From: Alcanivorax borkumensis SK2
GTDB taxonomy: Bacteria; Pseudomonadota; Gammaproteobacteria; Pseudomonadales; Alcanivoracaceae
Direction: 5' to 3'
Length of the DNA: 64,000 nt
Assembly (NCBI RefSeq): GCF_000009365.1
Contig: NC_008260.1
Span: forward strand, 1,833,501 to 1,897,500
Below, one piece after another: positions 17,195 to 26,545 of this stretch. The number at the start of each line of letters is the position of its first letter. Within the stretch, counting starts at the first letter, position 1. Below the pieces are notes generated by a model. The model saw nothing but the letters and a program-made list of their open reading frames with translations, was not told the origin of the DNA and ran no database searches. The translations under genes and the position numbers were made by a program.

Positions 17195-17309
17195 CTAACT
17201 CTCCTTTTTGATCCGTCTATCCGGACCTGACACACCACCGTTCACAGGGGTTACCCCTCACAGTAGCCACTTGATTCGCTATACTGCCTCGCGAACACAG
17301 GAAGATGAT

Positions 17310-17948
17310 ATGAATCGCGAAAAACGTACTGAAATTTTTTCTCGTCTGCGTGCCCAGAATCCACACCCGACCACCGAACTGGAATACCAGTCGGATTTCG
17401 AGCTACTGGTTGCCGTGGTGCTCTCAGCCCAGGCCACGGATGTGGGCGTCAACAAAGCCACCGCGCGGCTATATCCGGTGGCGAATACGCCAGAGGCGAT
17501 TTTCGCTCTAGGTGTAGATGGGCTCAAAGAGTACATCAAGACCATCGGCCTGTTTAATTCCAAGGCCGAAAACATCATTCAACTGTGTAAAATATTGATC
17601 GAACAGCATGAGAGCCAGGTACCCCGCACCCGTGAAGAGCTAGAAGCCCTTCCCGGTGTTGGCCGCAAAACCGCCAACGTGGTGCTTAATACTGCCTTCG
17701 GCTACCCCACCATGGCCGTGGACACCCACATCTTCCGCGTCTCCAACCGCACCCGCATTGCTCCGGGTAAAAATGTGCTGGAGGTAGAAAAACGCCTAGT
17801 GCGGCTGGTGCCGGAGGAGTTTCTACGTGACGCCCATCACTGGCTAATTCTGCATGGCCGCTATGTGTGCACCGCCCGTAAACCCAAGTGCGGAGAATGC
17901 TTGATCGCTGATCTATGCGAGTTTCCGCCTCGCCAGCGGCCTAGCTAA
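17310..17948 (+). CDS. nth: Endonuclease III
   Basis: 212 residues, matching the usual ~211. The start at 17310 is chosen by family length; an upstream extension to 17208 is not supported. The helix-hairpin-helix LPGVGRKTANVVL contains the catalytic Lys (~120), followed by the catalytic Asp in AVDTHIFRV (~138). The C-terminal 4Fe-4S motif C-x6-C-x2-C-x5-C is intact (~187-203). It removes oxidised pyrimidines and nicks the AP site. In many gammaproteobacteria nth directly follows rnfE; here two genes intervene. Confidence 0.95.
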   Translation: MNREKRTEIFSRLRAQNPHPTTELEYQSDFELLVAVVLSAQATDVGVNKATARLYPVANTPEAIFALGVDGLKEYIKTIGLFNSKAENIIQLCKILIEQHESQVPRTREELEALPGVGRKTANVVLNTAFGYPTMAVDTHIFRVSNRTRIAPGKNVLEVEKRLVRLVPEEFLRDAHHWLILHGRYVCTARKPKCGECLIADLCEFPPRQRPS

Positions 17949-18075
17949 CGGAGCATGGTGAGCCCCGCCATTAGCCGCCGGCTGCCCTCTTATAGTTAAA
18001 GGCTCAGCCGTATCTGATCCTGCCCGCGTTGCTTCGCTTTCGGCAGCAAAGGCACGGGGCTTGTCTGGCTAAGGC

Positions 18076-18819
18076 TTAAGCGGTGGCATCCAACTCACCG
18101 CTGAATACCTTCTCGAAAAAAGCCAACACGCGCTGCCAACTATCTTCCGAAGCCCCTGCATCAAACTTCGACCGAAGCGGCGGTAACGGCCCTAGCTTCT
18201 TAAAGGTGAAGGTCTGGTGGTCATTCATGAACGAATGCCCCACATCGTCATAGCTGCGAATATCATGCGGCACTCCCAGCGATTCCATATGGCTGGCCAG
18301 TCGTTCACCATGATCACCGAACAGCATATCTTGCTTGCCCCAACCTCCCACCGCAGGGCAAATACCACGTAACGTCTCGGCCTTTTTCGGAATACCACCA
18401 TAGAAAGGAGCGACGACCTGCACCGGCGCCTGGCTGGCATAGAGCACGGCGAAACGCCCCCCCATACAAAAGCCCATAACACCCACCTGGGATACCGGCT
18501 CATCCGTCTGCGCTAGCAACCATTTACGGCAAGCCTCCAGCTGAACAAACGCGGTTCCTTTGCCGGTTTCATGGGCCTTAAGGGTTTTCACCACACACAG
18601 TGCCTTACTGCCAGGCAAGTCATAGAGATCGGGTACCAGCACCGGATAACCGTTATCCGCCAAACGCGTGGCAATACGCTCAATGTCATCGGTATAGCCA
18701 AAAATATCGTGGATGGCGATCACCGCCGCCTTATGTGGCTGGGGGCCTGCTGGCCGCAGCCAACGAGCGCGCATTACATGCCCGTCGGGAAGGGCAATCC
18801 CTACCGGTTGATTCGTCAT
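18076..18819 (-). CDS. Dienelactone hydrolase family protein
   Basis: 247 residues. Cys nucleophile in GFCMGG (~131), Asp in GGWGKQDMLFG (~175) and His in DVGHSFMN (~206) form the Cys-Asp-His triad of dienelactone hydrolases. The N-terminal beta strands and HDIFGY loop (~37) match. The true dienelactone enzyme acts in chlorocatechol degradation, but no other pathway gene is nearby. A general cytosolic esterase role is equally likely. Confidence 0.85.
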   Translation of the reverse strand: MTNQPVGIALPDGHVMRARWLRPAGPQPHKAAVIAIHDIFGYTDDIERIATRLADNGYPVLVPDLYDLPGSKALCVVKTLKAHETGKGTAFVQLEACRKWLLAQTDEPVSQVGVMGFCMGGRFAVLYASQAPVQVVAPFYGGIPKKAETLRGICPAVGGWGKQDMLFGDHGERLASHMESLGVPHDIRSYDDVGHSFMNDHQTFTFKKLGPLPPLRSKFDAGASEDSWQRVLAFFEKVFSGELDATA

Positions 18820-18953
18820 GGAGCATCCTCATTATTGGGGTACATTACCCGGTAGCGTAGCGCGAAATACGGCCAGGGAAAGCGGCTCTTGCTGAATTGG
18901 CCCAACCGGCCCTAAGTGAAAAGTGAAAGACGCTATCGAAACACAACAGGCTG

Positions 18954-19580
18954 CTACGGGCGTGTCACTGCTATTTGCTCGGCTGCACACAAAGCACGCA
19001 AATCATCTTGGTCTGTAACTTGGCAGGTCAGCGTGATACTCACGTGCTCGCCATATGTCACCTCCCCCAGCTGTGCTGCATGCTGTTCGGCCCAGAGCCG
19101 TATCCGCTGTTCCAGAGCAAACGGCACCGCCAGCGTTAGCGTCACCTGCGGCGAGTGCTCCACCCGCTCCACTTCTGACAGCACAGCTTGTGCCGCAGCG
19201 CCGTAGGCTCGCACCAAGCCACCGGCACCAAGTTTTACCCCGCCAAAATAACGAATCACCACCACCAGCACATCGCTTATACCCTTGTGCTGAATCACAT
19301 TAAAAATGGGCTTCCCTGCCGTACCCGAAGGCTCGCCATCATCATTCATGGCCGCTTGAGCAGAGGCCGGGCTGCCCAGCAAATAGGCGTAACAATGGTG
19401 GGTTGCATCCGGGTACCGACGACGAGCCTCATCCACTATTGCCATGGCCTCTGCTCGCCGGGTTACCGGCCTCAACCAAGCGATGAAACGGCTTTTATTG
19501 ATGACGATTTCGCAATCAATCGGCGATGCGGGAACGGGATAACCGTCGATGTTGGGCCTCCGGGCAAAGATGGGACACAA
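18954..19580 (-). CDS. yigZ: YigZ/IMPACT family protein
   Basis: About 198-208 residues. The N-terminal IMPACT/UPF0029 domain is clear: INKSRFIAWL near 28, FNDDGEPSGTAGKPI-type motif near 78 and VVVIRYFGGVKLGAGGLVRAYG near 105. The C-terminal DUF1949 half follows. The only ordinary start is TTG at 19580, which lacks a ribosome-binding site. CGGAGG at 19562-19557 is followed 6 bp later by ATC at 19550, exactly where the domain begins, so a rare AUC start is possible. YigZ is linked to translation control or chaperone-like function, but no defined reaction is known. Confidence 0.85.
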   Translation of the reverse strand: MCPIFARRPNIDGYPVPASPIDCEIVINKSRFIAWLRPVTRRAEAMAIVDEARRRYPDATHHCYAYLLGSPASAQAAMNDDGEPSGTAGKPIFNVIQHKGISDVLVVVIRYFGGVKLGAGGLVRAYGAAAQAVLSEVERVEHSPQVTLTLAVPFALEQRIRLWAEQHAAQLGEVTYGEHVSITLTCQVTDQDDLRALCAAEQIAVTRP

Positions 19581-19606
19581 GCGGCTATGATAAGGTAGTT
19601 TCTTCT

Positions 19607-19900
19607 ATGACCGAACCTTTGATCACCATGAGCATGCGCCAACACAAAAACCCGGACAGCCTACGCCGGCGCCAGCAACTCGCCATCTTCATGGCGCTAT
19701 TGGTCAGTGGCATTATGTTCGCGCCCCTGACTCTCGCGCTTTATAACGATGGCAGCGTACTTTTTCTTATTCTGGGTTTGCTGCTTTGGCTAGGGGTGGG
19801 TCGATTTATCTATCACCTGCTGGCCCCCGCAACGCAACCCGGCACTCCAAAGGCCGCCAGCACTGCAGCATTAAACAAAGACAAAGAACATCCGCAGTAA
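19607..19900 (+). CDS. Small two-TM inner-membrane protein
   Basis: 97 residues from the ATG at 19607, with a weak AAGGTAG site upstream. A basic, Gln/Arg-rich N-terminus precedes two hydrophobic segments (~23-43 and ~50-70) and an Ala/Thr/Lys tail. It is divergent from yigZ with only 26 bp between the starts. Unknown function. Confidence 0.6.
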   Translation: MTEPLITMSMRQHKNPDSLRRRQQLAIFMALLVSGIMFAPLTLALYNDGSVLFLILGLLLWLGVGRFIYHLLAPATQPGTPKAASTAALNKDKEHPQ

Positions 19901-19984
19901 TCAGAGGTGAGCATGCTTTGGCCGAGGCCGTAGTGGCCTGCACCTCAAACCCTATGCTGAATATCAGTCGGCGGTTTCGCAAAC

Positions 19985-20008
19985 AAAAAAGCCCGCCAAA
20001 AGGCGGGC
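19985..20008 (-). terminator. Porin terminator
   Basis: On the minus strand GCCCGCC, TTTT loop and GGCGGGC are followed by TTTTTTG; a strong intrinsic terminator 58 bp past the porin stop. Confidence 0.85.
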
Positions 20009-20033
20009 AATAACTTGCGTCGAGGAATCATTA

Positions 20034-20058
20034 CCCAGGCGGCTAAACGCCGCCTGGG
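20034..20058 (+). terminator. Hairpin facing the porin gene
   Basis: Perfect 10-bp stem CCCAGGCGGC / GCCGCCTGGG with 5-nt loop followed on the plus strand by GTTTTCTTT. It can end transcripts from the small membrane gene and lies just past the porin stop. Confidence 0.65.
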
Positions 20059-20065
20059 GTTTTCT

Positions 20066-21085
20066 TTAAAACTTGTGTTCCATGCCAATGCCGAAGATGG
20101 TTTCTTCAGTATCAGCCAAGTCGAATTCAAGCTGTGTACCGTAGAGGTAAACCTTGCTGGCTTTGGCCAGTTTGTAGTCTGCACCCAAGCTTACCTGGGT
20201 TACTTCTTCGTCGGACACATCGGCTTCAGTCATGCCGTACTGAGCTTTCAACTTCACGCGATCAATCTTGAACGCTGCACTCAAGATATAGGACGATTCT
20301 TCGCCTTTATCCATGCCAGGGGCAGATTCTGCTTCTTCAGCCACCTGATATAGGGCACCTAACTCAACGTTACCCGGCTTAAGACCGACCACAACACGGG
20401 TAATATCGATAGTCGGGCTATTACCCGTTTCGTCAGTGATCAGCTCATCGACCATGTCCGCATCGTAAGAAACCGCACCGTAAAACATGTCTTTTGCAGC
20501 GACCAAAGACACGGAAATGGTGTCTGCCAGGCCAGTTTCCGGATCACCGTCGCCGTCGATATCATCGTTTTCTGCCGGGATAAACGCCGCGTTCAGAGTA
20601 ACAAGATCACCCAGAGTAGGGGTGCTGTACTGAATGATGTTAGAAACTCGGTTCTCGCCAGACAAAACGTTCTTGATATCGCCACTCAGATCATTGAACT
20701 GGTCGATTTTGCCTTGGGCTTTTTTGGTCGGAGTATCAAACTTACCCGCTTTCAGAGTACCGAAGCTGCCTTTCAAACCACCGAAGATGTTACGCTGGCT
20801 AAAGGTTTCACCACCTTTGTCGCCATCATCCACGCTAATTTCAAACTCAGCTTGATAGATAGCTTTCAGGCCAGCCACGTCTAGGTCGAAATCACCTTTA
20901 ACCCCCAGGCGAGAAGCGTTGCTGTTGAGTTCCCAGGCATCTTCGCTGGAGTCCACGCCATTGTCGAACTCGGCGTTTTCCAAAGAAACATTAACTTTAC
21001 CGTAAACCGTCGGGCCATCGGCTAAAGCCAGACCAGGCATGACTACGGCAGCCCCCACAGCGATCGCAAGCAAATTCTTCTTCAT
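20066..21085 (-). CDS. Outer-membrane porin
   Basis: 339 residues with a clear signal peptide, cleaved after ALA (residue 22), and a C-terminal Phe (MEHKF) typical of outer-membrane barrels. Alternating beta-strand sequence begins with GPTVYGKVNVSL, and acidic loops occur (DDIDGDGDPETG ~178), as in the general porin_4 family. A trimeric 16-strand channel for small solutes is expected. A strong terminator follows. Acidic loops suit a marine lifestyle (inference). Confidence 0.9.
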   Translation of the reverse strand: MKKNLLAIAVGAAVVMPGLALADGPTVYGKVNVSLENAEFDNGVDSSEDAWELNSNASRLGVKGDFDLDVAGLKAIYQAEFEISVDDGDKGGETFSQRNIFGGLKGSFGTLKAGKFDTPTKKAQGKIDQFNDLSGDIKNVLSGENRVSNIIQYSTPTLGDLVTLNAAFIPAENDDIDGDGDPETGLADTISVSLVAAKDMFYGAVSYDADMVDELITDETGNSPTIDITRVVVGLKPGNVELGALYQVAEEAESAPGMDKGEESSYILSAAFKIDRVKLKAQYGMTEADVSDEEVTQVSLGADYKLAKASKVYLYGTQLEFDLADTEETIFGIGMEHKF

Positions 21086-21261
21086 TCCAACACTCCTTCA
21101 ATCAGGCAATATTTTGTATGCAACGTAACAGCGTGACTGAAACCCCAACCCTACGAGGTAACGTTGACTGCTTGGTGGCGCAGTATGGGGAGAGTGGGTG
21201 ACTGAAAAGTTTCTTTTGTGTGAAGTTTTTATGTCAAGGGAACAAGGCGGCGTGCGCGAGG

Positions 21262-22038
21262 TCAATCTGACGCTTTTTTCGCTTCTTGCCAAGCGGCTTC
21301 CAGCGCACTCTCATCTAACAAACTCAAAGGGCGGGTCTGTAGTGCTTCCATGACCCGAAAACGCCGTTCGAACTTGTTGGTTGCCCGACGCAGTGCTTGC
21401 TCCGGGTCTATTTTTAGGTGCCTCGACAGGTTTACAAGGGTAAACAGCACGTCGCCGAACTCATCTTCGATGGCATCTTTGTGACCACTGGAAAGCGCTT
21501 CATCCAGCTCCGCCAACTCCCGGCTCACCTGCTCACGAACCGGCTCCGGGGCGCGCCAATCAAAACCCACCTTGGCGGCTTTCTTCTGTACTTTGCCCGC
21601 ACGCTGCAATGCGGGAAGCCCTGCCGGGACGCCATCGATGGTGCTGTTATGTTCGCGGCCCTTACGGGTGCGCTCCTGTTGCTTGATCTGTTCCCAGTTT
21701 GCTTTTACTGCTTGTTCGTCATCGGCCTGGGTACCGGCAAATACATGAGGATGACGGCGAACCATCTTGTCACACAGCACCTGCACAACCTCATTGAAAT
21801 CGAACAGCCCCTGCTCCTGCGCCATTTGCGAATGGAACACGACCTGCAGTAACAGGTCGCCCAGCTCTTCCTTCAACTCAGGATAGTCCCGCAAGGCAAT
21901 GGCCTCGGCCACCTCGAAGGCTTCCTCAATGGTGTAAGGCGCAATGGAATCAAAATCCTGTTTGATGTCCCACGGACAGCCGGTTTCCGGGTCGCGGAGT
22001 TGGGCCATGATGGACAACAACATTTCGATATTAGACAT
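21262..22038 (-). CDS. mazG: Nucleoside triphosphate pyrophosphohydrolase
   Basis: 258 residues with two MazG domains. The first has CPWDIKQDF and EEAFEVAEAI ... KEELGDLLLQVVFH (~20-75), with the E-E-x-x-D metal motif. The second has ELAELDEAL ... IEDEFGDVLFTLVNLSRH (~180-225). It hydrolyses (d)NTPs to monophosphates and can lower ppGpp. It lies 12 bp after relA on the same strand, the same pairing as in Pseudomonas and E. coli. Confidence 0.95.
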   Translation of the reverse strand: MSNIEMLLSIMAQLRDPETGCPWDIKQDFDSIAPYTIEEAFEVAEAIALRDYPELKEELGDLLLQVVFHSQMAQEQGLFDFNEVVQVLCDKMVRRHPHVFAGTQADDEQAVKANWEQIKQQERTRKGREHNSTIDGVPAGLPALQRAGKVQKKAAKVGFDWRAPEPVREQVSRELAELDEALSSGHKDAIEDEFGDVLFTLVNLSRHLKIDPEQALRRATNKFERRFRVMEALQTRPLSLLDESALEAAWQEAKKASD

Positions 22039-22050
22039 GCGTTCCTTTAC

Positions 22051-24291
22051 TCATTTCTTGTAGCGTCGTACTTCCAATACGCCTTTGAGCTGATCCAGCT
22101 TGGCCAATACTTTGCCCAGGTTACCCAAGGTCGCAATTTCCAGCGTGAGCAGCATGGTGGCGGTGTTGTCGTCCTGATGAGATTGGGTGTGCACCGCGGT
22201 CACGTTGACCTTTTCATTGGCCAGCACCGCAATCACGTCCTTGAGCAAGCCTTGTCGGTCCCAGGCACGCAGGAACACATCTACTGGGTAGGTAATCCGA
22301 TCCGCTTCGCCCCAGGTAACCTCGATCACACGGTTAGGGTCATCACCCTGCATCGCTAGCAGCTTTTCACAGTCGGCGCGGTGCACTGTCACGCCCCGCC
22401 CTTGGGTGATGAAACCCATGACCTGATCGCCAGGTACCGGTTGGCAACAACCCGCCATGTGCGTCAGTAAATTACCTACGCCATGAATGGTAATATCACC
22501 ACTGGTGGATGCTTTCGGTTTGGCGGGAACAAATTCCAGTTCTTGCTGGTTGTGGTCTGGTTGCAGGGCCTGAACTTGATTAACCACATGCCCGGGCCGC
22601 AAATCCCCCGCCCCCAACGACGCCAAAACGTCATCACCGGTTTTCAAGTTAAGGTGAGGAGCAAGGGTATCAAGGTCTACTTTATCCAACGCTAACCGCG
22701 ACATTTCCTTTTCCAGGATGGTGCGCCCCTGGACGATGTGGACATCGCGGTCCTGACGTTTAAACCATTGTTGGATTCTTGCCCGAGCTGACGAGGTAGC
22801 CACATAACCCAGCGACGGGGTCAACCAGTCACGGCTGGGGCCACCTTCCTTGGTGGTGAGAATGGTGACCTGTTCGCCGGTGTTCAGGCTGTAGTTCAAT
22901 GGCACGATATGGCCGTTAACCTTGGCGCCACGGCAGCGATGCCCCACTTCGGTATGAATGTGATAGGCAAAGTCCACCGGCGTAGCGCCAGATTCTAAGT
23001 CCACCACATGCCCTTCCGGGGTGAAGACATACACCCGGTCACTGACTAGGCCGTGGCGCAGTTCATCCACCATGGCATCCGGGCTATCATCGCCCAGCTC
23101 TTCATGCCACTCGAGCACCTGACGAAGCCAGGCGATACGCTGTTCGTAATCGGTAACCCCACTTTTGCCTTTCTTGGCCCCTTCTTTGTAACGCCAGTGA
23201 GCGCAGACACCCAGCTCCGCCTCTTCATGCATATCGAAGGTACGAATCTGCACTTCAAGCATCTTGCGTTCCGGGCCAACTACCGCGGTATGCAGGCTCT
23301 GGTAGCCATTGCCTTTGGGGCTGGCAATGTAGTCATCGAACTCTTTAGGCACATGCTGCCAAAGTGAATGAACCACCCCCAGAGCGGCATAACAATCGCG
23401 CACTTCCGGCACCAGAATACGCACCGCGCGCACATCATAGACTTCACCAAAGTCCAGATGCTTTTTCTGCATCTTGCGCCAGATACTGTAGATATGCTTG
23501 GCACGACCATTCACTTCGGCACCACCGATGCCGTTCTTTTTCAGATAACCGCGCAGCTGATCCAGTACATTTTCAATATACTGCTCGCGTGCCAAGCGTT
23601 TCTCATCCAACAGCTTGGCAATTTTTTTGTAGGCACCTGATTGCAGGTAGCGGAAAGATAGATCCTCCAGCTCCCACTTCAACTGACCCACACCGAGTCG
23701 GTGGGCCAGCGGCGCGTAGATATCGAAGATTTCCTGCGCCACCTTGCTCTGGCGCTCCGGGGTCGATTCCTTGACGGCACGAATGATCACAGTACGTTCG
23801 GCAAGCTTTACCAAGGCAACGCGCACGTCGTCGACCATGGCCACCAGCATCTTGCGCATGTTGTCGAGCTGGCCATCCTGCTGGCCCAATACAGCTTTCC
23901 GGGTAGGGTTAAGTGAGGTGCTGATTGCCGCCATGCGCAGCACGCCTTCAATCAGGTTCGCTACCTCCGGGCCAAATTCTTTCTCCACTTCCAGCAGGGT
24001 GACCTGCCCTTCACGCACCGCCCGATAAAGGATAGCGGCAGGAAGAACATCGCTGTCAGCGCCTAGGTCCACCAGCACTTCGGCCATCTCCAGGCCAATA
24101 TCCAGGCAGCCTTTGCCGTAGGGCCATACCCGCCCAGCCGCTTCACCGGCCAGCTGACATTGCTCTGCGCGTTCGCAGGCTTGTTCCAACAAAGCACGCT
24201 CTCGGACCGGTGCACGGTCCTCCAACTGGACGACCCAATCTCTCCAGTGAACGATAGAACCTTCAGAAGGCTGTCGACGAACCGTTACCAT
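22051..24291 (-). CDS. relA: GTP pyrophosphokinase
   Basis: 746 residues. The N-terminal pseudo-hydrolase domain lacks the HD metal motif: the site reads YRAVREG where SpoT has an HDxxED element. This marks a RelA-type synthetase-only enzyme. The synthetase domain is near 240-390 (YDVRAVRILV, DYIASPKGNGYQSLHT), TGS near 405-470 (VYVFTPEGHVVDL) and ACT at the C-terminus. It makes (p)ppGpp on starved ribosomes. Co-directional with rlmD and mazG. Confidence 0.95.
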   Translation of the reverse strand: MVTVRRQPSEGSIVHWRDWVVQLEDRAPVRERALLEQACERAEQCQLAGEAAGRVWPYGKGCLDIGLEMAEVLVDLGADSDVLPAAILYRAVREGQVTLLEVEKEFGPEVANLIEGVLRMAAISTSLNPTRKAVLGQQDGQLDNMRKMLVAMVDDVRVALVKLAERTVIIRAVKESTPERQSKVAQEIFDIYAPLAHRLGVGQLKWELEDLSFRYLQSGAYKKIAKLLDEKRLAREQYIENVLDQLRGYLKKNGIGGAEVNGRAKHIYSIWRKMQKKHLDFGEVYDVRAVRILVPEVRDCYAALGVVHSLWQHVPKEFDDYIASPKGNGYQSLHTAVVGPERKMLEVQIRTFDMHEEAELGVCAHWRYKEGAKKGKSGVTDYEQRIAWLRQVLEWHEELGDDSPDAMVDELRHGLVSDRVYVFTPEGHVVDLESGATPVDFAYHIHTEVGHRCRGAKVNGHIVPLNYSLNTGEQVTILTTKEGGPSRDWLTPSLGYVATSSARARIQQWFKRQDRDVHIVQGRTILEKEMSRLALDKVDLDTLAPHLNLKTGDDVLASLGAGDLRPGHVVNQVQALQPDHNQQELEFVPAKPKASTSGDITIHGVGNLLTHMAGCCQPVPGDQVMGFITQGRGVTVHRADCEKLLAMQGDDPNRVIEVTWGEADRITYPVDVFLRAWDRQGLLKDVIAVLANEKVNVTAVHTQSHQDDNTATMLLTLEIATLGNLGKVLAKLDQLKGVLEVRRYKK

Positions 24292-24302
24292 GGCAAACCC
24301 TG

Positions 24303-25640
24303 CTACTTTTTCTTCATTTTTTCGAATACAGCGATAGACTCAACGTGGGTGGTATGGGGGAACATATCCATCACACCGGCCGCTTTAAGACGGTAGCCCA
24401 GCGCCATCAGTTCCCCGGCATCACGGGCCAATGTGGCGGGGTTGCATGACACATAAACAATCTTGGACGCACCAAGGCGGGGCATTAGTTTCACCATTTC
24501 CAGTGCCCCGGTACGCGGCGGATCAATCAAGATACGGTCATAGGTCTGTCTGGCCCAGGCCTGGCCGCTAACGTCCTGGCTCAGGTCCCAGGCGTGAAAC
24601 TCCAGGTTTTCCAAGCTGTTACGGCGGGCATTCTCGTAACCGCGCTCGACCATGGCTTGGCTGACCTCCACGCCCACCACCTTGCCGGCCCGCTTAGCGG
24701 CAGGAATGGTGAAATTCCCCAGGCCGCAGAACAGGTCCAGCACCGTGTGATCCGGTGAGATATCCAGCAAGTCCAATGCCAACGGCACCATCTTGCGGTT
24801 AATTTCTGCATTCACCTGGGTGAAATCCGTTGGGTGAAAGGCCAGTTCAACCCCTGCCGACGGATGTTTGTAGTACAGGCGCTGTTCACCCTCTTGCGGC
24901 CAAATACGATGCACCGTGCTTTCGTTGCCCGGCTGCAGATAACAGTGCCAACCTAGATTCTGGCAAAAGCCCAGCAGGGCTTGTTGATCTGCCTCAGACA
25001 GTGGGTCCAAGTGACGGATAATCAACGCCACGTCGTCATCGCCGGCGGCCAATTCGATCTGCGGAATGCGACTACGACTTTCTAGGCCGTGCATCAGAGT
25101 ACGTAACTCATCAATACGGTGGCCCACATCTGGAATCAGCACCTCACAGGTGTGTAACTGGGCGATGAAGCTGTTACGTTTCTCCCGAAAGCCCACCAGC
25201 GTTTCGCCCTTGGCTTCCACGTATTTCACGCCCATGCGCGCCTTACTGCGATAACCGGTTACCGGCCCGGTCAGCGGCGCTAGCCATTCCTCCGGTTCCA
25301 GCCCACCAAAATGCGCTAGTTGTTCGCGCAATACTGCTTGTTTGCGCGATACCTGCACCTCAGGGCTCATGTGCTGCAGGCTACAGCCACCACACAGAGT
25401 ACTGTGCTCGCAAGGCGGGGTGACCCGATCCGGCGAGGCAGTCACAATTTCCACGGCTTTGCCTTCATCGAACTTGCGGCGCATATAGGTGAACTTGAAC
25501 ATCACCTCTTCACCGGGAAGTGCATTATCAATAAAGGTGGTTTTGCCATCGCGTCGGGCGATGCCCCGGCCATCGTGACTCAGGGTTTCAATGCTGGCGG
25601 GTTCCGGCGTTTCCGGTAACTGCTTGCGACGTCGTGCCAT
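24303..25640 (-). CDS. rlmD: 23S rRNA m5U1939 methyltransferase
   Basis: 445 residues. TRAM domain at the N-terminus (IETLSHDGRGIAR), 4Fe-4S cysteines C-x5-C-x2-C near 77-86 (CEHSTLCGGC) and a further Cys near 167. The SAM motif LDLFCGLGNFT is near 305 and the catalytic Cys near 400 (YVSCNPATLARD). It methylates U1939 of 23S rRNA. 11 bp from relA. Confidence 0.95.
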   Translation of the reverse strand: MARRRKQLPETPEPASIETLSHDGRGIARRDGKTTFIDNALPGEEVMFKFTYMRRKFDEGKAVEIVTASPDRVTPPCEHSTLCGGCSLQHMSPEVQVSRKQAVLREQLAHFGGLEPEEWLAPLTGPVTGYRSKARMGVKYVEAKGETLVGFREKRNSFIAQLHTCEVLIPDVGHRIDELRTLMHGLESRSRIPQIELAAGDDDVALIIRHLDPLSEADQQALLGFCQNLGWHCYLQPGNESTVHRIWPQEGEQRLYYKHPSAGVELAFHPTDFTQVNAEINRKMVPLALDLLDISPDHTVLDLFCGLGNFTIPAAKRAGKVVGVEVSQAMVERGYENARRNSLENLEFHAWDLSQDVSGQAWARQTYDRILIDPPRTGALEMVKLMPRLGASKIVYVSCNPATLARDAGELMALGYRLKAAGVMDMFPHTTHVESIAVFEKMKKK

Positions 25641-25762
25641 GGAAATCTCAATGCTCTGGAGTGAACAGCTAGGTGGGCAACCGTGCTACAGCGGCTGCCA
25701 ATGTGGTGCGGATTGTATCGTTTCAGGCGGCGGGCGTCAGATTTGCAACGCGACCGGGGGCA

Positions 25763-26545
25763 TCACACCCCCGATGCCTTCTGCCAGGTATCCAGAAATG
25801 CCAGAAAATGTGGGTGCCCTTCCTGCTTCAGGTAATCCTGCAGCAAGGTCAGTTCCTGATCGTATCCGGTGGCATCCAGCTCGCCACGCATCAATTGGAA
25901 GCGCAGGTAAACCAACCAGGTGTTGAGCACATCGGTTTCGCAGTAATCACGAATGCCCTTGAGGTCGCCCTCTTGGAAGGCATCGAAAACCTTGCCGCCG
26001 CTCATGCCCATTTTGCCCGGAAAGCCCAGCAGCGTGGCGATCTGGTCCAGCGGGGCATTGGCGCGCCCGTTGTACATGGCCAGCACGTCCATCAGGTCCA
26101 GGTGACGCTGATGGTAGCGGCTCAGGTAGTTGTTCCATTTGAAGCTGTTGTCTTCGTTGCCGGTTTCCCAATAACGGTGGGCGGTGACCCCATGCTTGAG
26201 CGCGCGGTAATGCAGAACAGGCAGGTCAAAACCACCGCCATTCCAGCTTACTAGGTTGGGAGTAAAGCGATCGATGCCATCGTAAAAACGCTCGATCAGC
26301 TCTTTTTCCGTGCTGTTTTCATCGCCCAGTGTCCACACCTTAAGGCCTTGCGATGAGCGCAACACCACGGAAATAGCAACAATGCGATGCAAGTGCAGGC
26401 GCAGAAATTCGGTGCCATTTTCCTGTCGACGCAGGTTCAGCAAGGCACTGGCCGTATCCTTGTCGCTCAGGCCACCCAAATCATAAATACGGCGTCCGCC
26501 GTCCAGATCTGGAATGGTTTCGATATCAAAAACCAGAACATTCAT
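25763..26545 (-). CDS. Predicted 3'-5' exonuclease (PolB-type)
   Basis: 260 residues. The DxE metal motif is at the very start (VFDIETIPD), with NGGGFDLPVLHYRAL near 103 and CETDVLNTWLVYLRF near 205 supplying the further Asp residues of a DnaQ-like fold. It matches the PolB-associated exonuclease family (PF10108). It overlaps the cysM stop by 4 bp, so it is translated with cysM. Its repair or processing role has not been defined. Confidence 0.85.
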   Translation of the reverse strand: MNVLVFDIETIPDLDGGRRIYDLGGLSDKDTASALLNLRRQENGTEFLRLHLHRIVAISVVLRSSQGLKVWTLGDENSTEKELIERFYDGIDRFTPNLVSWNGGGFDLPVLHYRALKHGVTAHRYWETGNEDNSFKWNNYLSRYHQRHLDLMDVLAMYNGRANAPLDQIATLLGFPGKMGMSGGKVFDAFQEGDLKGIRDYCETDVLNTWLVYLRFQLMRGELDATGYDQELTLLQDYLKQEGHPHFLAFLDTWQKASGV

